Below, in pieces: positions 18,604-28,905 of a stretch of DNA of 28,905 nucleotides; positions within the stretch are counted from its first letter, which is position 1; each line of letters opens with the position of its first letter. Where the stretch lies: positions 1 to 28,905 of the forward strand of contig MU616972.1 in NCBI GenBank assembly GCA_025201705.1. The letters are read 5' to 3'. The notes beneath the pieces are model-generated. The model did no database searches. It was not told the origin of the DNA and was given only the letters and a program-made list of their open reading frames with translations. Origin of the DNA: Dissophora ornata (Eukaryota > Mortierellomycota > Mortierellomycetes > Mortierellales > Mortierellaceae). A program made the translations under genes and the position numbers.

Positions 18604-21600
18604 CTATTGTGGCTGCGGCTGTTGTGGTTGCATCCTGTAGTTGAACTCTGGCATCAGAACGGGTGCTTCTTGCGTAAAAGTAGGGCGAATATACCGTTGT
18701 TGTAGTTGTAGTTGTTGTTGTTGCTGCTGCTGCTGGCGTTGAAGCATAGGAGAGGGATCAAAGGGATGCTGACGTTCGAGTGCATACTGCCATGGGTTCG
18801 GTTGTGGATGCTGCGGTTGTTCCACACCTGGCTCGGCCTTGATCTGCATGAACTCGGTTCCAGAGTAGGCAAAGGGTGCATTCTGCTGGTTCAAACCCGA
18901 CTGCTGTCGTATCGCTTCGGAAGCATCGTCAAAATAAAATATTGGACTGCCGTTCACCTCCTGCTTTTTCGCGTGGCTATTGTTATTATGGCCATTACCG
19001 TTACCCATAGAATGATCTGAGCTGGCGGAGGTCGATCCATTCAACTCTAAGAAGAGCGAGGATGGCGCTGGAACGGCATTCCCGCTCATACCGTGCGACA
19101 CAAATTGTCTTCTATTGCCATTAATGCTGCCGTTATCTGACGGCGTCAACATTCCTAACGAGGAATTGGCGATGGCATTTGAAAAGTCGTGAGGTAAAGA
19201 TGATTGCGGAGAACTTAGGACGGATGACGTCAAGGGCACACTGGGCACACTCGAAAAGACCTCTACTTCCGGTATCATGTTGAGGTGGTCCATTAGATTT
19301 AAATGGTCGTCCAGAACCATCGCCAAAGACGAGTCAAACGCATCGTCATCCATCGATTCAGCCTTCATGGAAGGTCGTCGCTGCTGTTGGTTGTGGTCAG
19401 CTATAGTACTTTCGGGAGAACTAAGGGACAATGCATGGGCCGCCGCCTGGCGATTAAGCTGAGCATCCAATGTTTGGGCCGCCATTGGAATATGATCAGA
19501 GGCGCCAATTATTTGCATTGAGGGTTCGAGTTGGCGTGGCTGCTGCTGCTGCTGCTGCTGTTGTTGTTGTTGCTGTTGTTGTTGTTGTTGATGATGCTGC
19601 TGTGGTGCCGCCTGTATGTCGAGTCGTTGCTGACCTTTGGACGAACAAGAATGGTCAACATCCACCTCGGATGATTGGCTCCATCCGCAGCTATTCGCTT
19701 GCTGTTCCTTGACACTGCTCCGAGTCCGGTCGTGAACTTGCTGTTCACGCGAGTCAGTAGTATAGAAGGAGCTCGGCATATCCTGGTTGAGAACTGCATC
19801 GTTATCAAAAGGAATGCCTTTTAGTGATCTCAAAGCACTTTCGTGGACTTGCTTTGAGTGTTCACCAGTGACGTTGTTGGAGTCTTTACTGATGTCAGTT
19901 AAGTGTCGTCGCTGACTTGAAGTGATATCCTCGAATCGACGATGCCCTGCATCGAAGGGCATGCATCGTCGAGCATCATTCTGTTGAGGGTACTGGGTCA
20001 TCCAATCGCCTTCGAACTGCTTATGTGGTCGAGACTGTTGAGGATAACTCAAAGGTCGTGCTTGAACGTGGCCACTCATATCGAATGGATGCCCTGGCCG
20101 TTCAGACCGCTGGTCGCCGTGGGGTGAGAGAACCATATCATGTGTAAACTGATCCATGGAGTACTGAATGGTAGCGCCTTCGTTATCCTGCCTTTCTTGT
20201 AACGTATAGGCAACAGACCTCGAAGGCGAACTAAAGATGGCAGGTGTACTATTGGATCGCATGAGAAACCCCTGGGGATACTGCTGATTCTGGAGCTTGA
20301 GATTATATTCCTTCGTTTGGTGCTGGCTTTTGGTGTCTGGTGCAGGCAGAGTCACGCCAGGTCCTTGCTGGGGAGTTCCGTGGATGCGCGTGGCCTCGTA
20401 TTGATATGCCGGCGAGGACATGTGGGTATCCAAAGGTAGCGACGAGCGTCTGTCAGCCAGATGGTAAGACTGAGAGTCCATACTCTGGTACTGTGAGATG
20501 AGGTATGAAGTGCTAGAAGTTCTCCGCGGCGTGGGCTTCAAAGCTTGTCCTGCGAGCCGATGTGGATTCTGGAGGGACTGAGGCCGGCAAGAAGCAGGGT
20601 AAGGATCGAATGGCGACGTAGGCGACACCAGATTTTCGCCCCTGTCAAAAATTGCGTGGGTAGGGGTCGGAGGAAGTGATGACGGCAGCGTTGTTTGCGA
20701 GGCCGTCGAAGATAGTCTCGGGTCGTCAAAGGGTTCGACTTGAGCTACCCCCCTTGACAGGGCGGTGCAGGAGGGAGATGAGACGGAGGGAGTGGACCCT
20801 GTAGAGTGCGACAGAGGAAGATTAAAGTAGTCGTAACAAAAGTTCTTTGCATCTGAGAGTGATTCGCGTTCTCCGAGGGCATTCAGCGAAGGGTATCTGT
20901 TGACGCCTGGCGGAGTGTCTGGATGACGATACGGCGTCGACAATGCAGACGATGGCGACCGCAAAGGAGTTCCTCCAGAAATAAAAAGATTTCTCAACGA
21001 CGACGGGGAAGAAGAATAGCTTTGAAGTTTTCTACGAATCCTAGGAAAGTCGGGGGAGCCGGAACCATCGTCCAAAACCTGAGCTGAGGTACTGGAACGT
21101 CTCAAAAGAGGGTTGAATATCCCTGACTGCTGATGTTCTTCCATCCTGACAGATAGCCTTGCACGTTCATCACCGTGGGCTAATCTTGGTGAGGAGGATC
21201 GACTGTGATCCAAGGGCATGTCAAAGCCATGGCCAAAGCTCGCGCTCGATAATCTGGCATTAGCTACGGTTGCCATCGCCATTGCCACGGCTGCCGCAGC
21301 CGCAGCAGAGGACGATCCTGACGTAGATCGTGGTGGTCTCATGCTTGGTCCGACCATGGTACATTGGACCGCATTCTTTTCACAGTTTTTGCACGGATAG
21401 CATTTTTCGACGTTGCATTTGATTTTTCTAGCATTGGCAAAGTAACAATGATATATATGTGTATATTCACAGTTAAGGACAATCGCCAGGGCCAACCAAT
21501 CTATCCGGATAGCGATGATCAACACTAGAGAGCTGGAGAAGCAGGGATAGTGAAGGAAACAAACAAATAAAGCAAACATTGGTGTGCTTCATGGTTTGTA

Positions 21601-22025
21601 ACACTAACGCCCTCCATTCCACTCCCCTATTTCATGGTGCAAATACAGTCTTTGACTTTGAGAAAAGTAGGGGTGCATCTGTTGCCGTGAAAAAGAACAA
21701 ACTAAAAGCAGAGCAGCAGAGACGCAAGGGCATGTAAGGAGGGAAAAGAAGGGGCGAAGTTGTGATACACTCTTTTATGCCTTGATTGGGTGGGATGAGA
21801 AGATCATTTGGGCGCTCCTTTTTTTCAACTTTGATATGCGACGTGAAATGGGATTATATATGTTGATACGTTGACACGTCAATATGTTGACATGTTGAAA
21901 TGCACTCACCTGTAATGACAGGTATCGCAGGCCATCTTCGAACGTCTTCGTGTCGGCATGGCGGCAGTGATTAGAGCCGTTGACTGTGGCTGTGTATCGC
22001 TTGCATCGGTTGCCTTGTGCTCCAT
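18604..22025 (-). CDS. Zn2Cys6 binuclear-cluster transcription factor, Q-rich
   Basis: A fungal-type DNA-binding regulator of about 979 residues. Exon 1 is 22025-21910 and exon 2 is 21427-18604, separated by a 482-bp intron (GTGAGT...GCTAG) that interrupts the zinc cluster at the codon for Arg39. The cluster reads RRRSKMACDTCHYR then KIKCN...CYPCKNCEKNAVQC: Cys33, 36, 43, 51, 54 and 61 give C-X2-C-X6-C-X7-C-X2-C-X6-C, with an extra Cys at 48. Basic residues precede it. An Ala run (AAAAA...VAMAMATVA) follows. The rest is low-complexity, rich in S, P and Q, with a long HQQQ tract at about residues 649-669 and a second Q tract close to the C-terminus, typical of activation regions. I did not see the conserved fungal-specific middle homology domain. 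The start is the first ATG in the exon; the open frame continues upstream to an acceptor-like CTACAG near 22108, so an extra 5' exon is possible. Target genes cannot be inferred. Confidence 0.88.
19535..19602 (-). repeat. CAG/CAA repeat coding for polyglutamine in the Zn2Cys6 factor
   Basis: A pure triplet array on the minus strand, mixing CAG and CAA, encodes about twenty glutamines preceded by HH. It is one of two glutamine-rich proteins in the window. Confidence 0.9.
21428..21909 (-). other. 482-bp intron inside the zinc-cluster codons
   Basis: Donor GTGAGT at 21909, acceptor GCTAG at 21428. Near 21860-21896 it carries a cluster of imperfect GTTGA/GTCAA units, including the inverted pair TTGAC-AC-GTCAA. 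The reading frame of exon 2 runs back through part of this intron with an upstream start-like codon, but that extension has no zinc-cluster beginning and is not supported. Confidence 0.7.
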
Positions 22026-23083
22026 TTGGACTAAACTGCCCCTTGAATAAAAGTTACCGGGATTATAGCCGTTGGCGAAGGTAAATTGCTTTAGCTCTAA
22101 GGTGTCCCTGTAGGTATAAAGAATATGATGCACGAGTGTACGTGGAACGAGGTACTCTTAAAAGAGGAGGTAATTTGACCGTTGTTGCTGGCAGCGATGA
22201 TGGCCGTTATTGGCGTAATAAAAGATTTTGAGGGCGTTGATCTGAATGCAGTTGATTCCGTTTTGAGGAATGGACAATGCCAATGGGTTCTTAGCAGCAA
22301 GAGTAAATGAGGAAAAGCAGGAAAGAAGGAAGGGAGGAGCAGACGTGAGCAAAGTTCTTCTTGCAGTTGTTATTTTGGAAAGCGAGAAAATGAACGTAGG
22401 TCGCGAGAGGAGAGACGAATGCAAGCTGCGAGAGGACGATCCATACACGTACATGCTGGGCAGACTGCCAAGGCAACCGTGGCCCATTTTCCAGTTTCAC
22501 TCGCATGGAGAAGGGGTCGATTGTTTTCCAAAGGGAGGCGGAATCAACCACATTTCACTCTGGACATTTGAATATATTCGCCTTGTCAATCGACATTGGC
22601 GATTGGTCCTTGAAGCCCATCCATGGCTGGCAAAAGCGCTCTTAGTGTTCTCTGCTCCCTTGAGTAATTCAGTCTTTGTGCTTTTGCTTTTGTTTCCCAA
22701 TTGCGTCTCCTTTTCAATGACGATAAGGCAGACCCGGAGGCCTTTCAATCCTCGTTGATTTGGCCCAAAACAGCACAGCGCGACAGAATGTGCAAATCGA
22801 GGGGAGGCTCTCTTGCAAGCGAGGATAGAGTCCAAAAAATCGGTGGAAGGAATCAAAAATGGCACCTTTTCTTATTCTCCCTTCTCCATCACCCCTCCCC
22901 TTTGCCCTGCACTTCCTCACTATTTGCGCCATTTTAACACATACTCTCTCCCGTCATGCCCTTCCCGCCATCCATATATGTTTGCATATTTTTCAGGTGC
23001 CGTGTCGCAATTGCGATTTAGATGCGTTCTTGTATTGTTTTATTTACAATCATTTCTGTGTAGATGACCCCAAAAATGCGCCT
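22026..23083. other. Promoter of the Zn2Cys6 gene and 3' flank of Tudor-SN
   Basis: Both neighbouring genes are on the minus strand. The stretch contains open frames on both strands, the longest on the plus strand (22270-22758), but none shows a domain, biased codon use or splice pattern that supports a gene. An exon of the Zn2Cys6 gene ending before 22108 is possible. Nothing else was recognised. Confidence 0.4.
23039..23044 (-). terminator. AATAAA polyadenylation signal of Tudor-SN
   Basis: A minus-strand AATAAA hexamer lies 40 nt after the Tudor-SN stop codon, a good position for 3' end formation. Confidence 0.5.
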
Positions 23084-25186
23084 TTAGTAGCGCGAGTCCT
23101 CGTCATCTGCAGTATTGTCACCATATTCAAACAGGCACAACTAAAGATTAACCGAAAGATTGTGAAGATCAGTACCCCAATTTTTGTTTATCAGTTTGTT
23201 TAAAATGCTCAAGCAATCGGAAAAGTACAAATAAAGAGCAAAGGAAACTTACTCTCTCGCGCTTGGCCAAAGCGGTTGCCTCTTGGAACTTGGCGACCAA
23301 GTTTTGGTTGCTTGGATGACGGGCATAGCGTGTCTTGAGGGATACTGTAGCAAGACCTTCGCGAACCAGTTTTGCGTTCAAGCTGCGGTCGGGATCCTGA
23401 GAGACCTTGGGGTCGTACAATGTGAGGTGCATGACATTGTGTTCACGCTGCTCAACAACACCGACCAACTGACGTCCAGAGACCTGATCACGGAAGAACT
23501 CTGCTGCTTCATTACCATAGTCATCCTTGAGCTCTGGGACCTTGGCATACGAAAGGACAGCCTCGTGTGCTTGTTGGGGGAGGCTGCTGAACTGTGATGG
23601 CAAGGGGCAAACGCGGCTCAAGGGGATGGTTTCTGACTGGACAAGAAAGAAAAATTAGGGAAATTAGGATTTTTGACACTGCGCACGGACCACGTACAAC
23701 TCTAATTGCCATTCTGGTGGTGCTTGTCTGGTGGGCGGTTTTTTTCTTCTTACGTTGCCATAGTCGACATAGACGACCTCGACACTCTTGGACTCGGCAA
23801 CATTGCGGACGACCTTGGCGCGGTACCACTGGTTATCCTCCGTAAACTTGGCACTGACAATCTCATTGGTACGAGGCTTCCAGTTCATTGGGGCACTTGA
23901 TGCGCTCTTGTGATGGATTCCAAGTTCAGACATCATCTTTGGGAGACCATCGAGTTGCTGGCCAACAATCTGCACGAAAAAGTGTCCACCAGAGAGAATC
24001 TCCGAGACTTCAACATCGAGATACTCCTTCTTGAGAGGCTTGCTTGCATCGACCTCTTCCTCCTCAACAGCCGCATTGGGATCCACATTTGCCCAGAGCT
24101 ACAGAAACAAAAAGGGTTACGAAGATGTCAATCGGTCATTTCTCACCATCATGAGTTCGAGCCGGTGAAATACAAAAAGAAATGCAAAAAAAGACTTACA
24201 TTTTTGCGATCCTGCTTAGCTGCGCGCTCTGCGGCATAAAGCTGGCTGGAGTACTTGCTCTGATCAGCGCTGTAACCGTGAACCGTGGCCAGTCCTTCAT
24301 CCAAGAGCTGTGCAGCCACATTCTCGGTCTTGTTGAGCCACATCGTACCAATGAAGCCTCCAGTCTTGTCCAAAGAATCGACTTCAATCTCAACCTCACG
24401 TTGCTGGCAACGGCGAGAGACAAAATCAAGGGCCTCAGCACCAAATGGCTCCGACTTCTCGCCAGCGCTGCGAGCAGCACGAGGGCAGCGAACGCCACCA
24501 AGAACAAAGGTCATCTTGCAGTTTTCCTTGGGGATAATCAACTTGAAACGGGACCCGTTAGCAACGTACTCGACGACAGCATGGGTGCGACCGCCACGCT
24601 GGAAGAAGGGCAAGAACTGCTTCGCCTTGGCTGCGTTCTCTGAGGCGTCCGACCACTTGTACTTTGGTGGCTCCTTGGCAGAGTGCTTGCCCTTGCCCTC
24701 TTCCTTGGCCCTAGAGCAAAAATAACAAGACGGTAAATATGAATACATGCGTCTTTGGGTCATCTTTCTGGGAGAGGGCTTTCTTCGATCAATGGCGAGT
24801 GCTTACTTTGCCTCCGCCACCAAAAGTTGGTCATAGAACTGAGAGCGATCTTCTCTGGACTTGATCACGTCAGCAAGGCCCTTCACAACGAGCTGCTCTC
24901 CGACATTGATTTCGCCAACCTTTACAGTGGCGCACTCTGTGCTCTCTGGGAACTGATCTGAGGGAGGCTTGACATAATCAATAGTGACGTGGACGTTCTT
25001 GCCAATGAGCCTCTTGCGGAGGAACTCCTTTGCCTCATGGTCAAATGACGCGATCTCCACTCCCTTTTGCTGAGCAAGCCTGCTGGGTGCCTTGATGTTA
25101 GAAAGTCTGAGCTTGCGCTCCTGACCCTTGATGTTACGGACAATAATGGTATCGCCGGTCATGATTCTTACAACCTGATAATCCAG

Positions 25187-25223
<37 letters not shown>

Positions 25224-26873
25224 GACATTAATAAGTCGTCGCTTTCACAGCCTTCATTCTGAAATGAGAGTCAGTTGCAGAAATCGGTAGAACTTACAGT
25301 TGCGTCAAATTCGTGGTCTTGTCCCTTGGCCTTTGTAACATGATCCTGCCACAGACGAAGTTTGGAGGCCTGGGCCTTGCGCTCGGCCTCGCGGAGGATT
25401 GTTGGGCCGCCAGTGACACAGGTGATGCTCCAGTCAGCAACCTTGGCCAAACCATTGGAGACCAAGGCTTCAGCAATGTTTCCAGCAGGATGAATGATGG
25501 AGCCGAAAATGTTGTTGCCGCTTTGACCAACCATCTCCAGGATGACGCGAACCTCACGTTGCAAGAGACGAGTCTCAACAAAGGTCTTTGCCTAAAAAAA
25601 AGTCATAGACCCAAAACAATACTGTCTGTTAATGCAAGATTCTTTATATGCTGAAACATAGCATATCCATAGAGCAGCCTTCAATCTGTTCCAGATTTTT
25701 GACAGCTTACCTCGTCTCCGAATGGCTCGACAATATCCTCAGTATTAGCGATTCCCTGTCTGACGACAGGTGCCCTGATGCCGGAAATCATAAGAGTAAT
25801 GTATTGGTATTCGTCGTTGGGTAGCGTTACGCATGCGCGGACAGTCGAACCATCGCGGATGCTCTCAATGATTGCTATGTAGGAAAACAAAAGAGTTCTG
25901 GTTTGAGCAATTGCATTTTGTGGAGACATCCGATCAGACACGGCTAGCCTCATTTAGATCGTGGGCATGGGCGTCTTACCTGGCAACTGCTTTCCCTTGT
26001 ACTTCTCAAGGAATTCTCCGGCATCGCCCTCCAAGTTATAGTGGGCTTTACGAATACCCTATAGTTTAATAGCGCAATTAGGTCCAATTAGTCCATTCGT
26101 GCAATACCAAAGGAACGTTACATTGCTCAGAACTGGCAGAAGCAAAGTCATACAGGATATGACCTATGCCCAGTAAATAAAAAAAAGCACTCCTACTTAC
26201 AGTTTCATTCTCTGCCCAGATTCCACGCTTGGCGGCCTGTGCCTCGGCCTTATAAGAGTACAACGCCTCCGCATCAACATTCTCCGACTCTGACGCTCTG
26301 ATCTCGCGCACATCAGCCCAACCTTCGCGGACCAACAAGTGCGCGATATTTTCTTGGTTCACGAAAATCGCACCATATTCGCGTCCAGTGTTGGGGACCG
26401 TGTAGTCGACTCTGAACATGACTTCCTTGCCCACAAGGAGCTTACGGAGATAGTTACGCGCGGCAAAGGCAAATGGCTAAATACAAACGTAACGAGCAAT
26501 TTCGTGAATATGAGATGGCGAACATGTTGTCAATTGACTACGATAGTAGATCGTGGGTCTGTTGATGAAGTGGTAAACGGTCTGAGGGCTGATTCTGGTT
26601 CCAAAAAAAAAAAAAAAGTGAAGGCCCATCTGATCTGATCAGAGATCAAGAGATGGTGGTGGCGAGGCGAGGCGAGGCGTGTTTTTTCATTTTTTTTTTT
26701 CAGGAACGACACTGTACCTCGTCAGAGCGATCCTTGTTTCCAAGCTTGGGCGCTTGGATGTAGTTGAGACCAAGGGTACGGGTAGCAGGGGGGCCGCCAG
26801 GACGAGGACGTCCGCTGAGGACGACCATGTCGGCGGAGAGGACAGATTTCACAGTAGCACGACCAGACGACAT
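23084..26873 (-). CDS. SND1: Tudor staphylococcal nuclease (SND1/TSN), ten exons
   Basis: Conserved RNA-binding protein with repeated nuclease folds, involved in RNA decay, splicing and stress granules. Exons: 26873-26718, 26476-26201, 26058-25980, 25874-25711, 25591-25298, 25174-24807, 24710-24200, 24098-23754, 23636-23253, 23140-23084. All phases agree and the sum is about 877 residues, close to the family length of about 900. Four SN-like domains lie at roughly 1-145, 171-320, 324-455 and 475-615. A Tudor domain at about 670-740 contains QWYRAKVVR, VEVVYVDYGN and ETIPLSRVCPLP. A split fifth SN domain closes the protein, ending FEYGDNTADDEDSRY. MTGDTIIVRNIKGQERKLRL and GEKSEPFGAEALDF are typical repeats. 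As known for this family, the nuclease repeats usually lack full catalytic sites; I did not test this residue by residue. Divergent from the ATP synthase delta gene. Confidence 0.96.
25191..25220. repeat. 30-nt A tract (T tract on the minus strand) in Tudor-SN intron 5
   Basis: Read on the minus strand it is a run of 30 T residues ending 15 nt before the acceptor TTATCAG, so it forms the polypyrimidine tract of that intron. Confidence 0.85.
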
Positions 26874-27655
26874 TGCAGGAGGAGCGAAGAGAGGGTGGGA
26901 TGAGATGAATGTCGAACGCGGGAGGAAGAGGGGGTGTTGAAGAGAAGAAGAACAGAGGGTGGATGAAGATGAAAAGAGGGAGAAAGAGTGAGGAGGAAGG
27001 CAATGGAAGTAACGCGAGGTGTGGGAGGCGAGCGTGCTACAATGATGAAGCGCGTTCTTATTGGTTGAGAGCGTCATTTGTGCTCGTCTCTCTGGTCCCA
27101 TCAACCCCTTACCCCACTTGTCCTTGCAAGCAAGCAAGCAAGCAAGCAACCAACCAACCAACCGAGGATCGCCTCATCACCTCGCATCGCAGTATGTGCT
27201 ACATATCGGTATAACAGCTCCAACTGCTCCACTTCCCGATCTCATAGAAAATCACTCCTCGTGCCACCTCAGAGGGCAGCACTTGGCCACTTTTTTGATT
27301 CCTGGCAGATAGATCGCAAACACAACCTACAGCACTTCCAATGACATATGAACAATACACCTCATAGACCTACAGGACCTACAGGACCTACTTAGTAGCC
27401 CTCATGGAAACGACCCTTTGTTTGCCGATCAGGCTTGGCGTTCATACGTCAACGTTGAGTTTTCCGCAATGGTACGCGGCGGACAGCTCTTTCTGAGTGG
27501 AGTTGAATCATGTGAGTAGAATAACGAGCATTAAGTTGTGCGATCAAGGAAGATTTCTGGTTAGCTTGCACCCGCAAGCCACTCACAATAGAATATTGCT
27601 GCTGTCTCCCCATCTCGATCCCCCACCGCTCCATCTTCATCGCATTACCCGCAAC
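26874..27655. promoter_or_regulatory. Divergent promoter region between Tudor-SN and the ATP synthase delta gene
   Basis: This 782-bp region separates two divergent start codons. Next to Tudor-SN the plus strand is purine-rich (GAGGAAG-type repeats, 26879-27010), which is CT-rich in the transcribed direction of that gene. A (GCAA)n tract followed by (CCAA)n sits at 27126-27163. A short tandem CAGGACCTA array lies near 27371-27391. No gene is visible. Confidence 0.5.
27126..27163. repeat. (GCAA)n-(CCAA)n tetranucleotide microsatellite
   Basis: About six GCAA units run without a break into about four CCAA units. The CCAAT-like motif arises only by repetition and is not proposed as a binding site. 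Confidence 0.85.
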
Positions 27656-28902
27656 ATGAACTTCCTTGCTCGCTCTGTCCGCGCTGTTCGCCCCGTGCGC
27701 ATGGGTACGATCTGCTGCCTGTTTTATATTCATATCAAAGGAGGAGTCATACTACCATGTTTCGCTCAGACAACCGCTCTCGCACACACGCTCGCTCCGC
27801 GTCGGAAGCAGGACAATAATCTTCGGAACACGCGTGAATCCATGGACCTTCGACTTTGCATCAGTACCCTATTTGTCCCCCACAGCCTTCTCACGTCCAT
27901 CATTTTTTTTTTGACAACCAAGGAACACCCCTCCCCAACGCAGGATCGTTGCTGCGAAAATAGAAAAGGAGCTTTTACTCCAACGCCCTTGATCGCCATC
28001 TCGAACGTTATACGTGTGTGGAAAACTAAAATCAGCTTATGTTTGCCATTATCCAAACACCTTTCACACCCTTCGTAGTTCGCTCCTATGCCTCCGAGGC
28101 CACTGCCGCTGGTCTCCGTCTGAACTTTGTTGTTCCCCACCAGGTACATGCCTCTTCCTCTTTCTTGGTGATATTTTCTTCACGTGTTTTATGTTCAACA
28201 AATACTCACGACATGTTTATAAAAAAAAATCATAACTGTAGACCCTTTTCAAGGATACTCCCGTTGCTCAGGTCAACATTGCTGCCACTTCCGGTGATAT
28301 GGGTATCCTCGCCAGCCACGTCCCCTCGATCGAGCAGCTCCGTCCTGGAGTTGTTGAGGTTATCGACGGTGCTGCCTCCAAGAAGTTCTTTGGTATTTTT
28401 TTTTTTTTTTTTTTTCTATTCGAAGCTTTCATGTCAAGAGGGGCAACCCGCCTTGAGAATACATTTTTCAGCAAAACAAGATCAAAATTGGACGCGACAA
28501 TCGATCAAACTTCAACAAAAGCTATCACAAATGCCTCCCAAATGAGTGCCGACACCACTATACTCTGAAGCTGAAAAAAAAACACAGGGACTACGATCTC
28601 AGGGAGCACTACGTGCAGTTTTTCAAGACTGAATCTCTTCAAATTCTGACAGTCGTTGTTGTTGTTCTTGTTGCTTTCTTTTAGTCTCTGGAGGTTTCGC
28701 CATCATGAACCCTGACTCCTCCCTCAACATCAACGCTGTCGAGGCCTTCCCCCTCGAGGAGTTCAGCGCTGAGGCCATCCGCCATAACCTTGCCGAGGCC
28801 CATCGTCTCGCCAACTCTGGTGCCACCGAGGAGGAGAAGCTCGCGGCCAAGATCGAGGTCGAGGTTCTCGAGTCCCTCCAGTCTGCCCTCAACACCAAGT
28901 AA
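27656..28902 (+). CDS. ATP16: Mitochondrial F1Fo-ATP synthase delta subunit
   Basis: Part of the central stalk of mitochondrial ATP synthase (homologue of bacterial epsilon). Exons 27656-27704, 28079-28143, 28242-28392 and 28685-28902 encode 160 residues; introns are 374, 98 and 292 bp with matching phases. The N-terminus MNFLARSVRAVRPVRMV is an arginine-rich matrix-targeting presequence, probably cleaved near RSY/ASEA. The mature part starts LRLNFVVPHQTLF and carries the family hallmarks VNIAATSGDMGILASHVPS, LRPGVVEVIDG, FVSGGFAIMNPDSSL and INAVEAFPLEEF. The closing helical hairpin ends VEVLESLQSALNTK. The delta and epsilon subunits of mitochondria are easily confused by name; this one is the beta-sandwich plus hairpin subunit. 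Third codon positions are rich in C, consistent with high expression. The stop codon lies three bases before the window end. Confidence 0.96.
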
Positions 28903-28905
28903 AAA

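Noticed and set aside
21428..21579. Extension of the Zn2Cys6 frame upstream of 21427
   Set aside because: It would give a hydrophobic N-terminus and only half a zinc cluster, while splicing to the exon ending at 21910 completes the cluster in the right phase.
22270..22758. 162-codon plus-strand frame between the Zn2Cys6 and Tudor-SN genes
   Set aside because: No recognisable motif and no splice or codon-use support; probably chance.
24182..24725. Plus-strand frames of about 150 codons opposite Tudor-SN
   Set aside because: Antisense to exon 7 of a clearly recognised gene; no domain or splice support.
1..28905. CRISPR array, rRNA, complete transposon, telomere or biosynthetic cluster
   Set aside because: No spaced direct repeats, rRNA-like stretch, transposase or reverse transcriptase reading frame, terminal repeats or synthase domains were seen.

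Overview
The window is nuclear DNA of a filamentous fungus. The protein-coding genes are intron-rich, with GT-AG introns mostly 95-150 bp and some much longer. The recognisable products are eukaryotic housekeeping and signalling proteins: a Sec20 SNARE, a Gyp1-type TBC Rab-GAP, a Pho85-type cyclin, a Rap/Rsr1 GTPase, a Zn2Cys6 regulator, Tudor-SN and the mitochondrial F1 delta subunit. A decayed gene family that I associate with early-diverging fungi makes Mortierellomycota/Mucoromycota my best guess. That placement is an inference, not a demonstrated identity.

Layout: 671-2062 (-) SEC20, four exons; 3028-4846 (+) GYP1-like RabGAP, four exons, divergent from SEC20; 4847-5729 convergent spacer with a 90-nt A tract; 5730-8009 or further (-) a glutamine-rich Pho80/Clg1-type cyclin with an unresolved 5' end; 9273-10182 (-) an unrecognised multi-exon gene or relic; 10986-13015 (+) RSR1/RAP1 GTPase with two unusually long introns. 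The stretch 13834-18251 looks like fast-evolving accessory DNA. It holds a decayed secreted/single-pass membrane protein gene (-, 13834-16016), a decayed head-to-head neighbour on the other strand (+, 16111-17174), a membrane-segment reading frame broken by one stop (-, 17146-17460), and an intact single-pass membrane protein (-, 17577-18251) that shares two tail motifs with the decayed one. Then come 18604-22025 (-) a Zn2Cys6 transcription factor, 23084-26873 (-) ten-exon Tudor-SN, and 27656-28902 (+) the F1 ATP synthase delta subunit.

The conserved genes are independent housekeeping functions: Golgi-ER retrograde fusion, Rab inactivation, CDK regulation, polarity signalling, RNA metabolism and ATP synthesis. 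SEC20 and GYP1 both act in ER/Golgi traffic and share a divergent intergenic region, but nothing in the sequence shows co-regulation. I found no CRISPR array, rRNA, tRNA, complete transposon or biosynthetic cluster. The most unusual part is 13.8-18.3 kb, where membrane-protein copies in different states of decay sit around a relic of another family. All exon coordinates were read by eye from splice consensus, reading phase and remembered family similarity; no alignment or database search was run.
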